A DNA stretch of 64,000 bases, from positions 2,716,054 to 2,780,053 of the forward strand of contig NZ_CM001373.1 in NCBI RefSeq assembly GCF_000236165.1, in the 5' to 3' direction. A program made the translations under genes and the position numbers. The DNA is from Fluoribacter dumoffii NY 23 (lineage in GTDB: Bacteria; Pseudomonadota; Gammaproteobacteria; Legionellales; Legionellaceae). Position 1 is the stretch's first letter. Each line of letters starts with the position of its first letter. The notes beneath the pieces were generated by a model, which searched no databases, was not told the origin of the DNA, and saw only the letters and a list, made by a program, of their open reading frames with translations. Below are positions 1 through 9,027 of this stretch, piece by piece.

Positions 1-3
1 CGT

Positions 4-62
4 ATTCTACTGATTTCCGTTACCATGTCAAACACTTTTTTCATTTTTTTTAAAAAAATGAT
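4..62 (-). promoter_or_regulatory. strong sigma70 promoter with AT-rich UP-like element, reading out of the window
   Basis: Read on the minus strand, a perfect -35 box TTGACA (26-31) is separated by 16 bases from a -10 box TAGAAT (4-9). Just upstream lies an A/T-tract block (about 33-62) that resembles an rRNA UP element. It sits immediately downstream of tyrS and fires leftward off the window edge. Short spacing, a consensus -35 and A-tracts are typical of ribosomal RNA operon promoters, so an rrn operon or another highly expressed gene is expected just outside. The boxes are seen; the identity of the transcript is inferred. Confidence 0.6.
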
Positions 63-72
63 AACACTCTGT

Positions 73-1269
73 TTATTGCAAGCGCAGCTTGGCAATTCTA
101 CGCTTGCCCACTTGTATTATATAGGAGTGGCCAACTGGCAAGACAAGAGCAGGATCTTCAGCTTTGTCGCCATTTATCTTAACCGCGCCTTGTTTCACTA
201 AACGAATTGACTCTGACGTACTCTGCGTTAAATTCATTTGCTTCAATATCTGCGCCAAAGATAGGGGTTCTTGCAATGTGAGAGTTTGCTCCTCCAGATC
301 TTCTGGGATAATGCCTTTTTGAAACCGTTCAATAAATTCCCTGTGCGCATGTTCTGCTTGTGCTTGATCATGGAAACGGGCCACAATCTCTTTGGCAAAG
401 TCAATTTTTATATCTCGCGGATTTGCCCCTTGAGCAGCGGATTTCTTTAAAGCCTGTATTTCTTTTCCAGTTTTAAAGCTTAGTAAGTCAATATATCGCC
501 ACATGAGCTCATCCGATACAGACATTATTTTCCCAAACATATCGGCGGCAGGCTCGTTAATACCTATATAATTGTCTAATGACTTGGACATTTTCTTCAC
601 CCCGTCCAGGCCTTCGATTAATGGGGTCATCATCACAACCTGCGGTTCAAGGCCATAATGTTTCTGTAATTCGCGTCCCATTAACAGATTAAATTTCTGA
701 TCTGAACCCCCAAGTTCTACATCCGCTTTCAGTGCGACTGAATCATAGCCCTGAAGAAGAGGATACAAAAACTCATGGATGGCGATGGGCTGGCCAGTGG
801 TATAGCGTTTGTTAAAATCATCACGCTCCAGCATACGTGCCACCGTGTGGGTTGCAGCCAAACGAATCAAATCGACGGCACTGAACTGGGCAAGCCACTG
901 GGAATTAAATGCAACACGGGTTTTAAGGGGATCTAAAATTTTAAAAACTTGCTCTTGGTATGTTTTTGCATTTTCAAGGACTGTTTCTTGACTGAGTGGT
1001 AAACGGGTGACGTTCTTCCCGGTTGGGTCGCCAATCATTGCCGTGAAATCCCCAATTAGAAAAATGACCTCATGACCGTATTGTTGGAATTGTCTGAGTT
1101 TATTTAGTAGTACAGTATGTCCTAAATGCAAATCTGGTGCGGTGGGATCAAAACCTGCTTTTATTTTTAAAGTAGTCCCTTTTTGTAATTTTTTTTCCAA
1201 TTCCTGCTGTGGAAGTACTTCCTCACAGCCTCTTATTAGCTCGGCACACACTGAATCTTCAACTATCAT
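73..1269 (-). CDS. tyrS: tyrosine--tRNA ligase
   Basis: Class I aminoacyl-tRNA synthetase that charges tRNA-Tyr with tyrosine in the cytoplasm. The 398-residue product carries the ATP-binding HIGH-type motif as HLGH (residues 48-51), the KMSKS loop (226-230), and a C-terminal S4-like RNA-binding domain from about residue 330. Length and the [13 protein letters not shown] signature fit the TyrZ-like subgroup common in gammaproteobacteria. The gene is divergent from the M23 peptidase gene, with about 150 bases between them. A strong outward promoter follows its stop codon. Start taken at the first ATG; the family normally begins near here. Confidence 0.96.
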   Translation of the reverse strand: MIVEDSVCAELIRGCEEVLPQQELEKKLQKGTTLKIKAGFDPTAPDLHLGHTVLLNKLRQFQQYGHEVIFLIGDFTAMIGDPTGKNVTRLPLSQETVLENAKTYQEQVFKILDPLKTRVAFNSQWLAQFSAVDLIRLAATHTVARMLERDDFNKRYTTGQPIAIHEFLYPLLQGYDSVALKADVELGGSDQKFNLLMGRELQKHYGLEPQVVMMTPLIEGLDGVKKMSKSLDNYIGINEPAADMFGKIMSVSDELMWRYIDLLSFKTGKEIQALKKSAAQGANPRDIKIDFAKEIVARFHDQAQAEHAHREFIERFQKGIIPEDLEEQTLTLQEPLSLAQILKQMNLTQSTSESIRLVKQGAVKINGDKAEDPALVLPVGHSYIIQVGKRRIAKLRLQ

Positions 1270-1416
1270 GACATCAAAACCTTTATAAATGATTGACCTA
1301 TCTTCTCACACCGAGTATCTTAGCCCGGTTGGCAATTTCCTGCCATACCTAAAGGTGATTTAAAAATAATTTGTCACCCGAAAATTTATTAAATGCAGAC
1401 AATAGCATAGTTCCGG

Positions 1417-2937
1417 ATGGCAATGTATAGGCAAACGATGGATAAGAAACCTTATATATATATCGAAAAAAGAAAAACGAATAAAAATAAAAAATCTAAG
1501 CCATCTAAGGTATTAATGGGTTTTGCCTTAATTATTGCTTTTTCTCTCCCCTATTTCCTGGTAAAGAAATTTTCACACAATACGCATCAAGTAGCCTCAA
1601 CCAAAACTATCGCTTTACCTGATCTTGAGGATGAAGATTCCGAAGGCTATTCGGATGAAACATTTCAGGAAAGTACCTATCCCAATGAAAATACAGAAGA
1701 GGAAATAGCTGAAGAACCTCAGCCTGAATTGAATAAAGAGTCCGCTAAAACGATTGTGGAACATGTGGTCAAAACAGTTAAACCGGTCAAAAATATCGTC
1801 AAAGATAATGAATGGCAAACCGTTAGACCCAGATCAGGGGACTCTATGGCCACCATCTTCAAGCGCTTGGGATTGACTGCCCAAAACCTCCACCTGGTGA
1901 TGCAAAAAAATCCCTATGCAAAAGCCCTTACGGCAATAAAACCAAGCCAGGAACTGAAGTTTTTAATTAATAAAAACAAGTTGGAAAAATTAGTTATTCC
2001 AATGAATAACATCCAAACCCTGACGGTATACAGGGATGGTGCAGTTTATAAAACGAAAATAGATTCCAAAAAAGTTAAAACCCAGGAACGTTATGTCACA
2101 GGAGTAGTCAAAGGCTCTTTATATGCTACAGCACAACGATTAGGTATTCCCAGGAAATTGATTCAGCAAATGACTACGATTTTACGTAAGGAAATCGATT
2201 TTTCACGTTCCATTCGCAGCGGTGATCGATTCTCAATTGCCTACGACAGTTTTTATGTGGAAAACAAAATGGTAGGCATTGGCGATATTGTTGCGGTAAG
2301 TTATACCAATCAGGGCAAAACGGCTCAGGCAGTACGACATATCAGCAGAAATGGTACTCGCGATTACTATACTCCTAAAGGTGAAAGTTTTAAAAAGGCT
2401 TTTTCACGCTATCCTATTAAGTTCAGTCATATTAGCTCAACCTTTACTACTTCCAGATATCATCCCATATTGCATTATAAAAGGGCTCATAAAGGCATAG
2501 ATCTGGCTGCCCCTATCGGCACACCAATTCAATCCGTTGGAGATGGGGTTATTACTAATATAGGCAGGCACAATGGCTATGGAAATATGATTGAAGTCAA
2601 ACATGATAAAACCTATAGTACGCTCTATGGCCACATGCTTCGATTTGCAAAAGGTTTGTCTAAAGGCAGCAGGATTAAACGAGGCCAGGTAATTGGTTAC
2701 GTAGGTCAAACAGGTCTGGCTACAGGTCCTCATTGCCATTATGAGCTTCATGTTCATAATCAGCCAAGAAACCCGACTACAACTTATTTGCCTACTGCCT
2801 CACCTGTTCCGGCACGCGAGATGGCCCAATTTAGGGCGAAGGTACGTAATGTTTTTGCTCAGTTAAAATCACTGGAAAAAACAAATTACGCCCAGAAAGA
2901 TAACAACAAAGGCAAGAAAAAATCAAAAGCAGGATAA
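1417..2937 (+). CDS. membrane-anchored M23 (LytM-type) peptidoglycan endopeptidase
   Basis: Predicted murein DD-endopeptidase acting in the periplasm, anchored by one N-terminal membrane segment (about residues 37-52) after a Lys-rich cytoplasmic tail. An acidic linker (about 65-115) and a LysM/OapA-like region (about 130-185) precede the M23 domain (about 345-460). Zinc ligands are present: H358 and D362 in HKGID, and the H439-C-H441 motif in GPHCHYE, so the enzyme should be catalytically competent. The Lys-rich C-tail is non-catalytic. Start is uncertain: ATGs at 1417, 1423 and 1438 all lie close together and none has a strong ribosome site. The family includes E. coli MepM; which crosslink is cut cannot be told here. 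Confidence 0.9.
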   Translation: MAMYRQTMDKKPYIYIEKRKTNKNKKSKPSKVLMGFALIIAFSLPYFLVKKFSHNTHQVASTKTIALPDLEDEDSEGYSDETFQESTYPNENTEEEIAEEPQPELNKESAKTIVEHVVKTVKPVKNIVKDNEWQTVRPRSGDSMATIFKRLGLTAQNLHLVMQKNPYAKALTAIKPSQELKFLINKNKLEKLVIPMNNIQTLTVYRDGAVYKTKIDSKKVKTQERYVTGVVKGSLYATAQRLGIPRKLIQQMTTILRKEIDFSRSIRSGDRFSIAYDSFYVENKMVGIGDIVAVSYTNQGKTAQAVRHISRNGTRDYYTPKGESFKKAFSRYPIKFSHISSTFTTSRYHPILHYKRAHKGIDLAAPIGTPIQSVGDGVITNIGRHNGYGNMIEVKHDKTYSTLYGHMLRFAKGLSKGSRIKRGQVIGYVGQTGLATGPHCHYELHVHNQPRNPTTTYLPTASPVPAREMAQFRAKVRNVFAQLKSLEKTNYAQKDNNKGKKKSKAG

Positions 2938-2945
2938 TCTATCAC

Positions 2946-2993
2946 TGCAGATTCTACGATAATGAATATGTTTCTGTTTTTGTAGAATCTGCA
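2946..2993. terminator. 12-bp perfect stem between convergent genes
   Basis: Arms at 2946-2957 and 2982-2993 are exact reverse complements, with a 24-base loop containing a T-run. It lies between the convergent M23 peptidase and spmB-like genes and probably ends transcription from both sides, although no U-tract follows the stem on the plus side. Confidence 0.5.
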
Positions 2994-3018
2994 ACCCCTT
3001 CCATTTGTTCTCTAAGGC

Positions 3019-3552
3019 TCATCCGAACAAATAACGACAAACAATTACCGAGGCAATAATTCCGGCTAGATCGGCTAATAAACCTGCAGGAATTGCATGT
3101 CGTGTTCTTCGAATCCCTATTGAACCAAAATAAACGGCAATCACATAAAATGTTGTTTCTGTGCTTCCCATCATTGTTGCCGCAATTTTAGCAATAACTG
3201 AATCACCGCCATATTGATGGATTAACTCTGCCATTATTCCTGTTGCAGCACTTCCTGAAAAAGGGCGAATTAAAGCTAAAGGCAATACTTCTGGAGGCAT
3301 TCCGATCATCGCCAGAAGCGGAGCCAGAAGATTTGCCATCAAACTAAAAAAACCAGAAGCGCGCAGCATGCCTATAGCCACGATCATGGCGATGAGGTAA
3401 GGAACGATACTTAAAATGGTGTCAAACCCCTGTTTGGCACCCACAATAAAGGCATCAAATACATTTATTTTTTTTACTGCACCATATAAAGGAATACCTA
3501 CGATAAATATCAAAAGCATCCAATTGGATAGTTGATTGGCGAATCCACTCAT
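3019..3552 (-). CDS. SpmB-like nucleoside-recognition (GATE) membrane protein
   Basis: Integral membrane protein of 177 residues with about five hydrophobic segments. It matches the spore maturation protein B type of the nucleoside-recognition/Gate family, here with the conserved stretch around GSTETTFYV (about residues 128-136). Non-sporulating Gram-negatives often carry spmA and spmB as a pair; their transported substrate is not established. The start codon overlaps the end of the upstream spmA-like gene by 4 bases, implying translational coupling. The name describes homology only; it does not imply sporulation. Confidence 0.85.
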   Translation of the reverse strand: MSGFANQLSNWMLLIFIVGIPLYGAVKKINVFDAFIVGAKQGFDTILSIVPYLIAMIVAIGMLRASGFFSLMANLLAPLLAMIGMPPEVLPLALIRPFSGSAATGIMAELIHQYGGDSVIAKIAATMMGSTETTFYVIAVYFGSIGIRRTRHAIPAGLLADLAGIIASVIVCRYLFG

Positions 3553-4166
3553 AAGCTGTCTTTCCTTCCCACACGAAATAGGGGTAATTTCGCTAATTGC
3601 TTCACCGCAATAATGGCAACCAGGGTAGAAATAATGGTGGCAATTAAGGAACTGATAATCACACTACTGGGATTAGTGCTGCCATTCGCCGCCAAATAAG
3701 CAATGGCGGTAGCTGGAATTAACTGGACACTTGACGTATTAATTGCCAAAAAAGTACACATGGAGTTGGTTGCAATTTTTGCATGCTGGTTCAGGGTTTG
3801 CAGCTCTTTCATTGCTTGCAATCCGAATGGAGTTGCTGCATTGGCAAGTCCCAACATATTAGCAGCGATATTCATGGTCATGGCGCCCATAGCCGGGTGT
3901 TCGGTAGGGATATCAGGAAACAGCCTCCTTAAAATAGGTCTCAGTAACTTTCCCAATAAACCCACCAGTCCTGACTCATTGGCTATAGACATAATTCCTA
4001 GCCATAATGACATAATGCCTGCCAGCCCCAAAGCAATTTCAAAGCCAAGTTTGGCCGATTCTGTGACGGCACGAGCTACCTCATCTATACGCCCTTCAAT
4101 CACCCCAACTATCACCGAAATCAGTATCATTCCTAACCAGATAAAATTCAGCATTCTTGCCTCCAT
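3549..4166 (-). CDS. SpmA-like nucleoside-recognition (GATE) membrane protein
   Basis: Integral membrane protein of 205 residues with several hydrophobic helices. It is of the spore maturation protein A type, partner of the SpmB-like protein encoded directly downstream. The stretch NMLGLANAATPFGLQAM (about residues 106-122) is the family signature. It probably forms a two-component membrane unit with SpmB; substrate and physiological role are unknown. It may start a few codons later at MLNFIW. The neighbours on both sides (M23 peptidase, DUF1460 hydrolase) are wall-active enzymes, which hints weakly at an envelope role. Confidence 0.85.
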   Translation of the reverse strand: MEARMLNFIWLGMILISVIVGVIEGRIDEVARAVTESAKLGFEIALGLAGIMSLWLGIMSIANESGLVGLLGKLLRPILRRLFPDIPTEHPAMGAMTMNIAANMLGLANAATPFGLQAMKELQTLNQHAKIATNSMCTFLAINTSSVQLIPATAIAYLAANGSTNPSSVIISSLIATIISTLVAIIAVKQLAKLPLFRVGRKDSL

Positions 4167-4220
4167 ACTTCAGAACAGGTTAAGATGTAGTCATTATTTG
4201 GCTTTAAATAGAAAAAACTG

Positions 4221-5219
4221 ATGAAGTGCACATTGACTCCCTTTAAACATTTGGCGTTTATAACCTGTTTCCTTATTTCTTATTTGAGTTATGCTTTTGA
4301 CTCAATTGCTACTGAAAAACAAGCTAATTCCTCAATAGAAGAACTATATCATAGAGTAAGCAGCATGCCGAATAATTCCATGGCAGATAGAATTGATTGG
4401 TTCAGTAGCCAATTTTTGGGGGTACCCTACCTTCTTGGCTCTTTAGGAGAAGGTCCCAAAGCCCGATATGATCAATTTCCAAAATACCGCGTCGATGCCT
4501 TCGATTGTGATACCTACGTTAATACGGTGTTGTCTTTAGCTGTAGCAAATTCCCTGAGCTCATTTCAGCACTGCATCAAAAATTTACGTTACAAAGAGGG
4601 GGCTGTTTCTTATCTGCAACGAAACCATTTTACCGGTTTGGATTGGAATCTGAATAATCAAAAAAATGGAATACTTAAAGACATTACCCTAACGATTAAA
4701 GATAAAAAAAACCAACCTGTAGCCCAGATTGCGGACGCAGTGATTAATAAACCCAATTGGTATGCTTATAAAACGGTCGAAACAATCAGATTAGTAAATG
4801 CCGATACAGTAAACAAAGATGAGAGACTCCAGGAATTAAAAAAGAAAGCTGCTGCATTGGAAGTCACTTCTGAAAAAGTCCCTTATCTTCCTTTTAGTGC
4901 CTTATTTATCGAAAAAGATACCCCTAATATGTATTTATTTGCGCAAATTCCCCACGGAGCAATCATCGAAATAGTGAGACCCAATTGGGATCTCAGCCAA
5001 AAAATTGGCACTGCATTGAATATTTCCCATTTAGGTTTTGCAATCAGACATAAGGGACAGCTGTATTTTCGCCAAGCTTCATCAGAATATGGCAAAGTAG
5101 TGGATGTTCCATTGGTGGAATATCTTGAAAAAGCGCAAAATAGCCCCACAATTAAAGGTATTAATGTTCAAATTGTAGTACCGACAAAACCCTTAACAGA
5201 CTGCAAAATGCCTGTTTAA
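4221..5219 (+). CDS. DUF1460 family secreted NlpC/P60-like hydrolase
   Basis: Protein of 332 residues with an N-terminal signal peptide (hydrophobic stretch to about residue 24, AxA-like YAF site). DUF1460 proteins are NlpC/P60-fold cysteine amidases; here the likely nucleophile lies in the FDCDTYVN motif (about residues 94-101), with a candidate histidine in the HLGFAIRHKG region (about residue 270). Expected location is the periplasm or outside the cell, acting on peptidoglycan-type amide bonds. Divergent from the spmA-like gene with a 54-base gap, and followed about 140 bases later by pepA. Structural members of the family act as N-acetylmuramoyl-L-alanine amidases; that activity is inferred here. 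Confidence 0.8.
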   Translation: MKCTLTPFKHLAFITCFLISYLSYAFDSIATEKQANSSIEELYHRVSSMPNNSMADRIDWFSSQFLGVPYLLGSLGEGPKARYDQFPKYRVDAFDCDTYVNTVLSLAVANSLSSFQHCIKNLRYKEGAVSYLQRNHFTGLDWNLNNQKNGILKDITLTIKDKKNQPVAQIADAVINKPNWYAYKTVETIRLVNADTVNKDERLQELKKKAAALEVTSEKVPYLPFSALFIEKDTPNMYLFAQIPHGAIIEIVRPNWDLSQKIGTALNISHLGFAIRHKGQLYFRQASSEYGKVVDVPLVEYLEKAQNSPTIKGINVQIVVPTKPLTDCKMPV

Positions 5220-5359
5220 AACCAAACTTAGTTTGGGTACACTACTAATCAAACGCGTCTTCTGAATGATGTGTGGAGGGTAATTCTGGTTTGTTTGTAA
5301 GAATAGACCCGTTTGCGATGCCCTCACCCAGGAGACTCCAAATGCTAGGAATCATAAAA

Positions 5360-6811
5360 ATGAATTATGGATTAACACAAAAACCCACCTTATCGGCTAG
5401 CGAATGTCTGGTGCTGGGTGTATTTTCTGATGTGGAATTATCTGCGTTTGCTCAGTCTCTGGATAAAGAGCATCAAGGTCTCATCAGCAGGTTAATCAAG
5501 AAAACATCAGAAGCAGGAGACATGCTTTGGCATCATGATCTCCATGGGGCCATTCTCATCGTTCAATGTGGCGAGCAAGGTAAATTTAATCCCTCCCAAC
5601 TGAAAAAAAGAATTGCCGAGGTAACGGGAGCTCTCATTAAACACCGCATACGTAGTGCCACAATATGTTTCCCGCAAATAGCCCAATATTCCGCAGACTG
5701 GCAATTGGAACAAATGATTATTCAAATGGACAATCAATGCTATCAATTACTTGAATTTAAGAAGAAAAAGGCAAAAGCCCACCAATTGGAATCCGTCACT
5801 TTTTATTTACCTAATGCCAACACTGAAGGACTAAAACTGGGCGAAGCAATTGCAACGGGCGTTGAATTCACCCGCCACTTGGCGAATATGCCAGCCAATA
5901 TCTGCACCCCTGCCTATTTAGGCGAACAAGCAATGCAGTTGGCGAAAGAATTTGCCCAAAGTATGAATTGCAAGGTAATGGGACCAGAAGAAATGCGGCA
6001 AATGGGCATGGAAACTTTATTGGCAGTCGCACAGGGTTCAGCACAACCTCCAAGACTTATAGACATCCATTATAAAGGTGCTGGGGATGCTCCCCCAATC
6101 ATTTTGGTGGGAAAAGGCATCACATTTGATTCCGGTGGGTTGTCCATTAAGCCTGCCAACGCAATGGATGAAATGAAGTATGATATGTCAGGTGCTGCCA
6201 GCGTATTGGGTACTTTAAAGGCTTGTGCTTTACTGAAGCTGCCAGTCAATGTGATTGGTTTGATTGCCAGTGCTGAAAATATGGTAAGCGGCACTTCCGT
6301 CAAATCCGGGGATATTGTCACCAGCATGTCTGGACAAACTGTAGAAATTATTAATACGGATGCCGAAGGCCGCTTGGTTTTGGCTGATGCGCTAACTTAT
6401 GCAGAACGCTATCAACCCGAATTTGTTATCGATGTAGCAACACTTACAGGCGGAATCATTGTTGCATTAGGAACCGTAGCATCCGGCTATATGACCCAGG
6501 ATGAAGAATTAGCGAAACTGATTGAAGAGGCAGCAATGGAAAGCAATGACCGTGTCTGGCGCATGCCTTTGGATGATGAATATCAGGATGCCCTGGAGAG
6601 CCCTTTGGCCGATATGATTAATGCCGGCTTTGATCGTACTGCTAGTAGTGTCACTGCAGCGTGTTTTCTCTCCCGATTTACAGAAAAGTATCGCTGGGCA
6701 CATCTGGATATTGCGGGCACCGCCTGGGTGTTCGGAAAAAATCGTAATGCTACCGGCCGTCCCGTTCCCTTATTAACCCAAATATTACGCCATGCCTCTA
6801 ATTCGCGTTGA
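5360..6811 (+). CDS. pepA: leucyl aminopeptidase (M17 family)
   Basis: Cytosolic two-metal aminopeptidase that trims N-terminal residues from peptides. The catalytic C-terminal domain contains [10 protein letters not shown] (lysine 252, aspartate 257) and NTDAEGR (332-338), which supply the metal ligands and the catalytic arginine. An N-terminal regulatory domain precedes it, as in E. coli PepA, which also acts as a DNA-binding protein in carAB control and Xer recombination; whether that applies here is unknown. The reading frame is open back to a GTG at 5273 and another ATG at 5342. The ATG at 5360 is preferred because MNYGLTQ aligns with the family start. The end overlaps holC by 20 bases, an arrangement typical of gammaproteobacteria. 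Confidence 0.95.
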   Translation: MNYGLTQKPTLSASECLVLGVFSDVELSAFAQSLDKEHQGLISRLIKKTSEAGDMLWHHDLHGAILIVQCGEQGKFNPSQLKKRIAEVTGALIKHRIRSATICFPQIAQYSADWQLEQMIIQMDNQCYQLLEFKKKKAKAHQLESVTFYLPNANTEGLKLGEAIATGVEFTRHLANMPANICTPAYLGEQAMQLAKEFAQSMNCKVMGPEEMRQMGMETLLAVAQGSAQPPRLIDIHYKGAGDAPPIILVGKGITFDSGGLSIKPANAMDEMKYDMSGAASVLGTLKACALLKLPVNVIGLIASAENMVSGTSVKSGDIVTSMSGQTVEIINTDAEGRLVLADALTYAERYQPEFVIDVATLTGGIIVALGTVASGYMTQDEELAKLIEEAAMESNDRVWRMPLDDEYQDALESPLADMINAGFDRTASSVTAACFLSRFTEKYRWAHLDIAGTAWVFGKNRNATGRPVPLLTQILRHASNSR

Positions 6812-7232
6812 TTTTTATTTATTAGCCAGCGACCAGCCCGACGCACGTTGGTTGGTTGCATGTCGTCTTCTGGAAAAAGCTTATGCCAAGGGGCATAAGG
6901 TTTATGTTTTATGCAATAATAAGCAGGATGCTGAATTGCTTGATGAACTGTTATGGACATTTAAAGAAGACAGTTTTATCCCGCATAACCTCCAAGGGGA
7001 AGGCCCTGAACCTCCTCCCCCCATCCAAATTGGATATGAGCGGGAACCGCGAGGGTTTAATGATATTTTATTGAATCTTGCCGACTATATTCCGGATTTT
7101 TACTCTAGATTTAAGCGGATCATGGAAATTGTAAACAATGTTGAAGCCGACAAAGAATTAAGCCGCGCACATTACAGGGACTATAGAGCAAAAGGTTGTG
7201 AGTTACATACTCATCACCTTGAGTTGCAATAG
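6792..7232 (+). CDS. holC: DNA polymerase III chi subunit
   Basis: The 146-residue product resembles HolC, which with HolD (psi) links the clamp loader to SSB at the replication fork. The N-terminus (VDFYLL) and the central [16 protein letters not shown] and FIPHNL stretches fit the family. It overlaps the 3' end of pepA by 20 bases in another frame, the usual pepA-holC coupling in gammaproteobacteria (often followed by valS, which is not here). Translation is probably coupled to pepA. The C-terminus (about residues 118-146) is more divergent. Confidence 0.9.
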   Translation: MPLIRVDFYLLASDQPDARWLVACRLLEKAYAKGHKVYVLCNNKQDAELLDELLWTFKEDSFIPHNLQGEGPEPPPPIQIGYEREPRGFNDILLNLADYIPDFYSRFKRIMEIVNNVEADKELSRAHYRDYRAKGCELHTHHLELQ

Positions 7233-7288
7233 AACTCCATCATTGAGAGTGCAAAAACCGGTTAATCAATGTACTTATTATCCGTCAT

Positions 7289-7316
7289 CCCGGGTGACAA
7301 TCATGCTTTACCCGGG
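7289..7316. repeat. 7-bp GC-rich inverted repeat downstream of holC
   Basis: Arms CCCGGGT (7289-7295) and ACCCGGG (7310-7316) enclose a 14-base loop between the convergent holC and DUF1840 genes. The element is unusually GC-rich for this genome, followed by GTTTC. It may be a terminator or a copy of a dispersed intergenic element; other copies were not seen in this window. Confidence 0.45.
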
Positions 7317-7338
7317 GTTTCAAAAGGGTTATAACCTG

Positions 7339-7629
7339 TTAATCCCAGAGGACATCTTTATCTTTTTTTATTGCAGCTTGCAATAAATTGATTAAGGGGA
7401 CTGCACGATTTGCAAGACTTATTACAGGTTCATTGTCTTCATCTTCCTCCACTCCCTTCTTTTCCCCTTTAAGACCTGCCTGTAATTTTTCTAATGCTTC
7501 AGGAAGATTCTCAGCTTTTATTGCTCCTGGAATAGTCCCGCTATGGCCCATTAAGGAAAGCAGGCGTTTGGCGACATCAGCAAAATAGGTGATGTCTTCG
7601 TAAGCATCTGTATGAAATGTGATTAACAT
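7339..7629 (-). CDS. DUF1840 family protein
   Basis: Small 96-residue protein whose N-terminus (MLITFHTDAY, then FADVAKRLLSLMGHSGTIPGA) matches the DUF1840 family found in many beta- and gammaproteobacteria. The function of the family is unknown. The central part (about 45-65) is Lys/Glu-rich and probably flexible. No signal peptide or membrane segment is visible, so it should be cytoplasmic. It is followed upstream (minus strand) by the second M17 aminopeptidase gene with a gap of about 30 bases, so the two are probably co-transcribed. Confidence 0.75.
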   Translation of the reverse strand: MLITFHTDAYEDITYFADVAKRLLSLMGHSGTIPGAIKAENLPEALEKLQAGLKGEKKGVEEDEDNEPVISLANRAVPLINLLQAAIKKDKDVLWD

Positions 7630-7659
7630 CCAAATCTCCTTTCGTAACTAATTTATCCT

Positions 7660-9024
7660 TCACCCGTAAACTCTTAATAAATATTCTGCCACGGTACGTA
7701 ATCCCATTGCCTCTCCCCCTTCGGGTTTACCTGGCTTACTGCCTAAGTTCCAGGCCATAATATCAAAATGCAACCAGGGTATTGATTTGGTGATGAAGCG
7801 TTGAAGAAATAATCCAGCAACAATCGCCCCCGCATAAGGATGATCACTGGAGTTAGCCAAATCAGCGACATTGGAACGAAGTAACTCCTCGTATGCAGCA
7901 AAGAGCGGCAAACGCCACACAGGATCAGCGGCCTTATGAGATGCTGCAGTTACCTCGGCAGCCAAGTGGTCATTATTAGTAAATAAAGCCGCAATTTCAG
8001 TACCCACTGAAACCCTTGCCGCCCCTGTTAACGTAGCAAAATCAATCAATAAATCGGGGGAGTCTTCGCAGGCCTTTACTAAAGCATCGGCCAAAACCAA
8101 ACGTCCTTCTGCATCCGTATTATGTACTTCCACTGTTAAGCCATTGCGCATGGTTAAGACATCACCTGGTCTAAATGCATCAGGTCCAATGGAGTTTTCT
8201 ACAGCTGGAATGAGGACTTGCAAGCGTACCGGTAAATTACGGGTCATAATCCATTGCGCAAGACCAATTGCATGTGCTGCCCCACCCATATCTTTTTTCA
8301 TTAACCGCATTCCCGAAGCCGTTTTAATATCTAGCCCGCCACTGTCAAAACATACTCCTTTGCCTACCAGGGTGATGTGCGGGGATTTTTCATCTCCCCA
8401 GGTTAATGACAACAAACGGGGTGCCGATTTAGAGGCCCGTCCCACAGCATGAATTGCAGGAAAATTATCTTTGAGCAGCTCATCGCCTATCCATTGCTTG
8501 AATTGTCCTCTATGTGTTTTTGCCAATTGTTCTACTACTTCAGCTAATTCTTTTGGGCCTAAATCGCTGGTGGGTTTATTGATTAAATCCCTTATTAAAA
8601 ATTGTGCCTGGGTTAATGCCAGAAGGTCATTCAAATGATCAGGGTGAACCAATAAAACACGGGGTTTTACTTCTTGCTTTTTGTATGCTTCAAACCGATA
8701 TTGCGCCAACGCCCAATTCATTGCAGCTTCCTGAGTACATTGACCTTCTACCTGATATACATCAGGAGGAAGCATCAGGGCTGCGTTTGCTAAAGCCTGG
8801 AACTGATTTCCATCACCCGTACCAATATATACTTTATCAATTAATCCATCTGCATTTTGAACGAAGCATGAATCGCCTATTTTTCCTTTAAACTGATGCA
8901 AAGCAAGGCAATTTTGTTCTGCAGAAGCCAGCATGCTTATTCTTTCTTCGCATTGATCTTGCGAAATCAAATGAAGAGGAACAGCCCTATCGCTTTGAGT
9001 TTCATAAAATAATTTTGCCTGCAT
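7660..9024 (-). CDS. second M17 family leucyl aminopeptidase
   Basis: A 454-residue aminopeptidase distinct from the pepA product 2 kb away. Metal- and catalysis-site motifs are intact: GKGVCFDSGG, the lysine-rich MKKDMGG that supplies the next metal ligand, and NTDAEGR. The N-terminal domain is shorter than in PepA, as in PepB-type or 'putative cytosol aminopeptidase' subfamilies. Predicted to be cytosolic and Mn/Zn dependent, cleaving N-terminal residues. The stop lies only 3 bases from the murJ stop-to-start junction, so it is transcribed right behind murJ. Legionella grow on amino acids, so two peptide-degrading M17 enzymes make metabolic sense (inference). Confidence 0.92.
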   Translation of the reverse strand: MQAKLFYETQSDRAVPLHLISQDQCEERISMLASAEQNCLALHQFKGKIGDSCFVQNADGLIDKVYIGTGDGNQFQALANAALMLPPDVYQVEGQCTQEAAMNWALAQYRFEAYKKQEVKPRVLLVHPDHLNDLLALTQAQFLIRDLINKPTSDLGPKELAEVVEQLAKTHRGQFKQWIGDELLKDNFPAIHAVGRASKSAPRLLSLTWGDEKSPHITLVGKGVCFDSGGLDIKTASGMRLMKKDMGGAAHAIGLAQWIMTRNLPVRLQVLIPAVENSIGPDAFRPGDVLTMRNGLTVEVHNTDAEGRLVLADALVKACEDSPDLLIDFATLTGAARVSVGTEIAALFTNNDHLAAEVTAASHKAADPVWRLPLFAAYEELLRSNVADLANSSDHPYAGAIVAGLFLQRFITKSIPWLHFDIMAWNLGSKPGKPEGGEAMGLRTVAEYLLRVYG

Positions 9025-9027
9025 TTT

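Noticed and set aside
5222-5236. CCAAAC/GTTTGG 6-bp hairpin after the DUF1460 gene
   Set aside because: Very short stem and no T-run; could be chance in AT-rich DNA.
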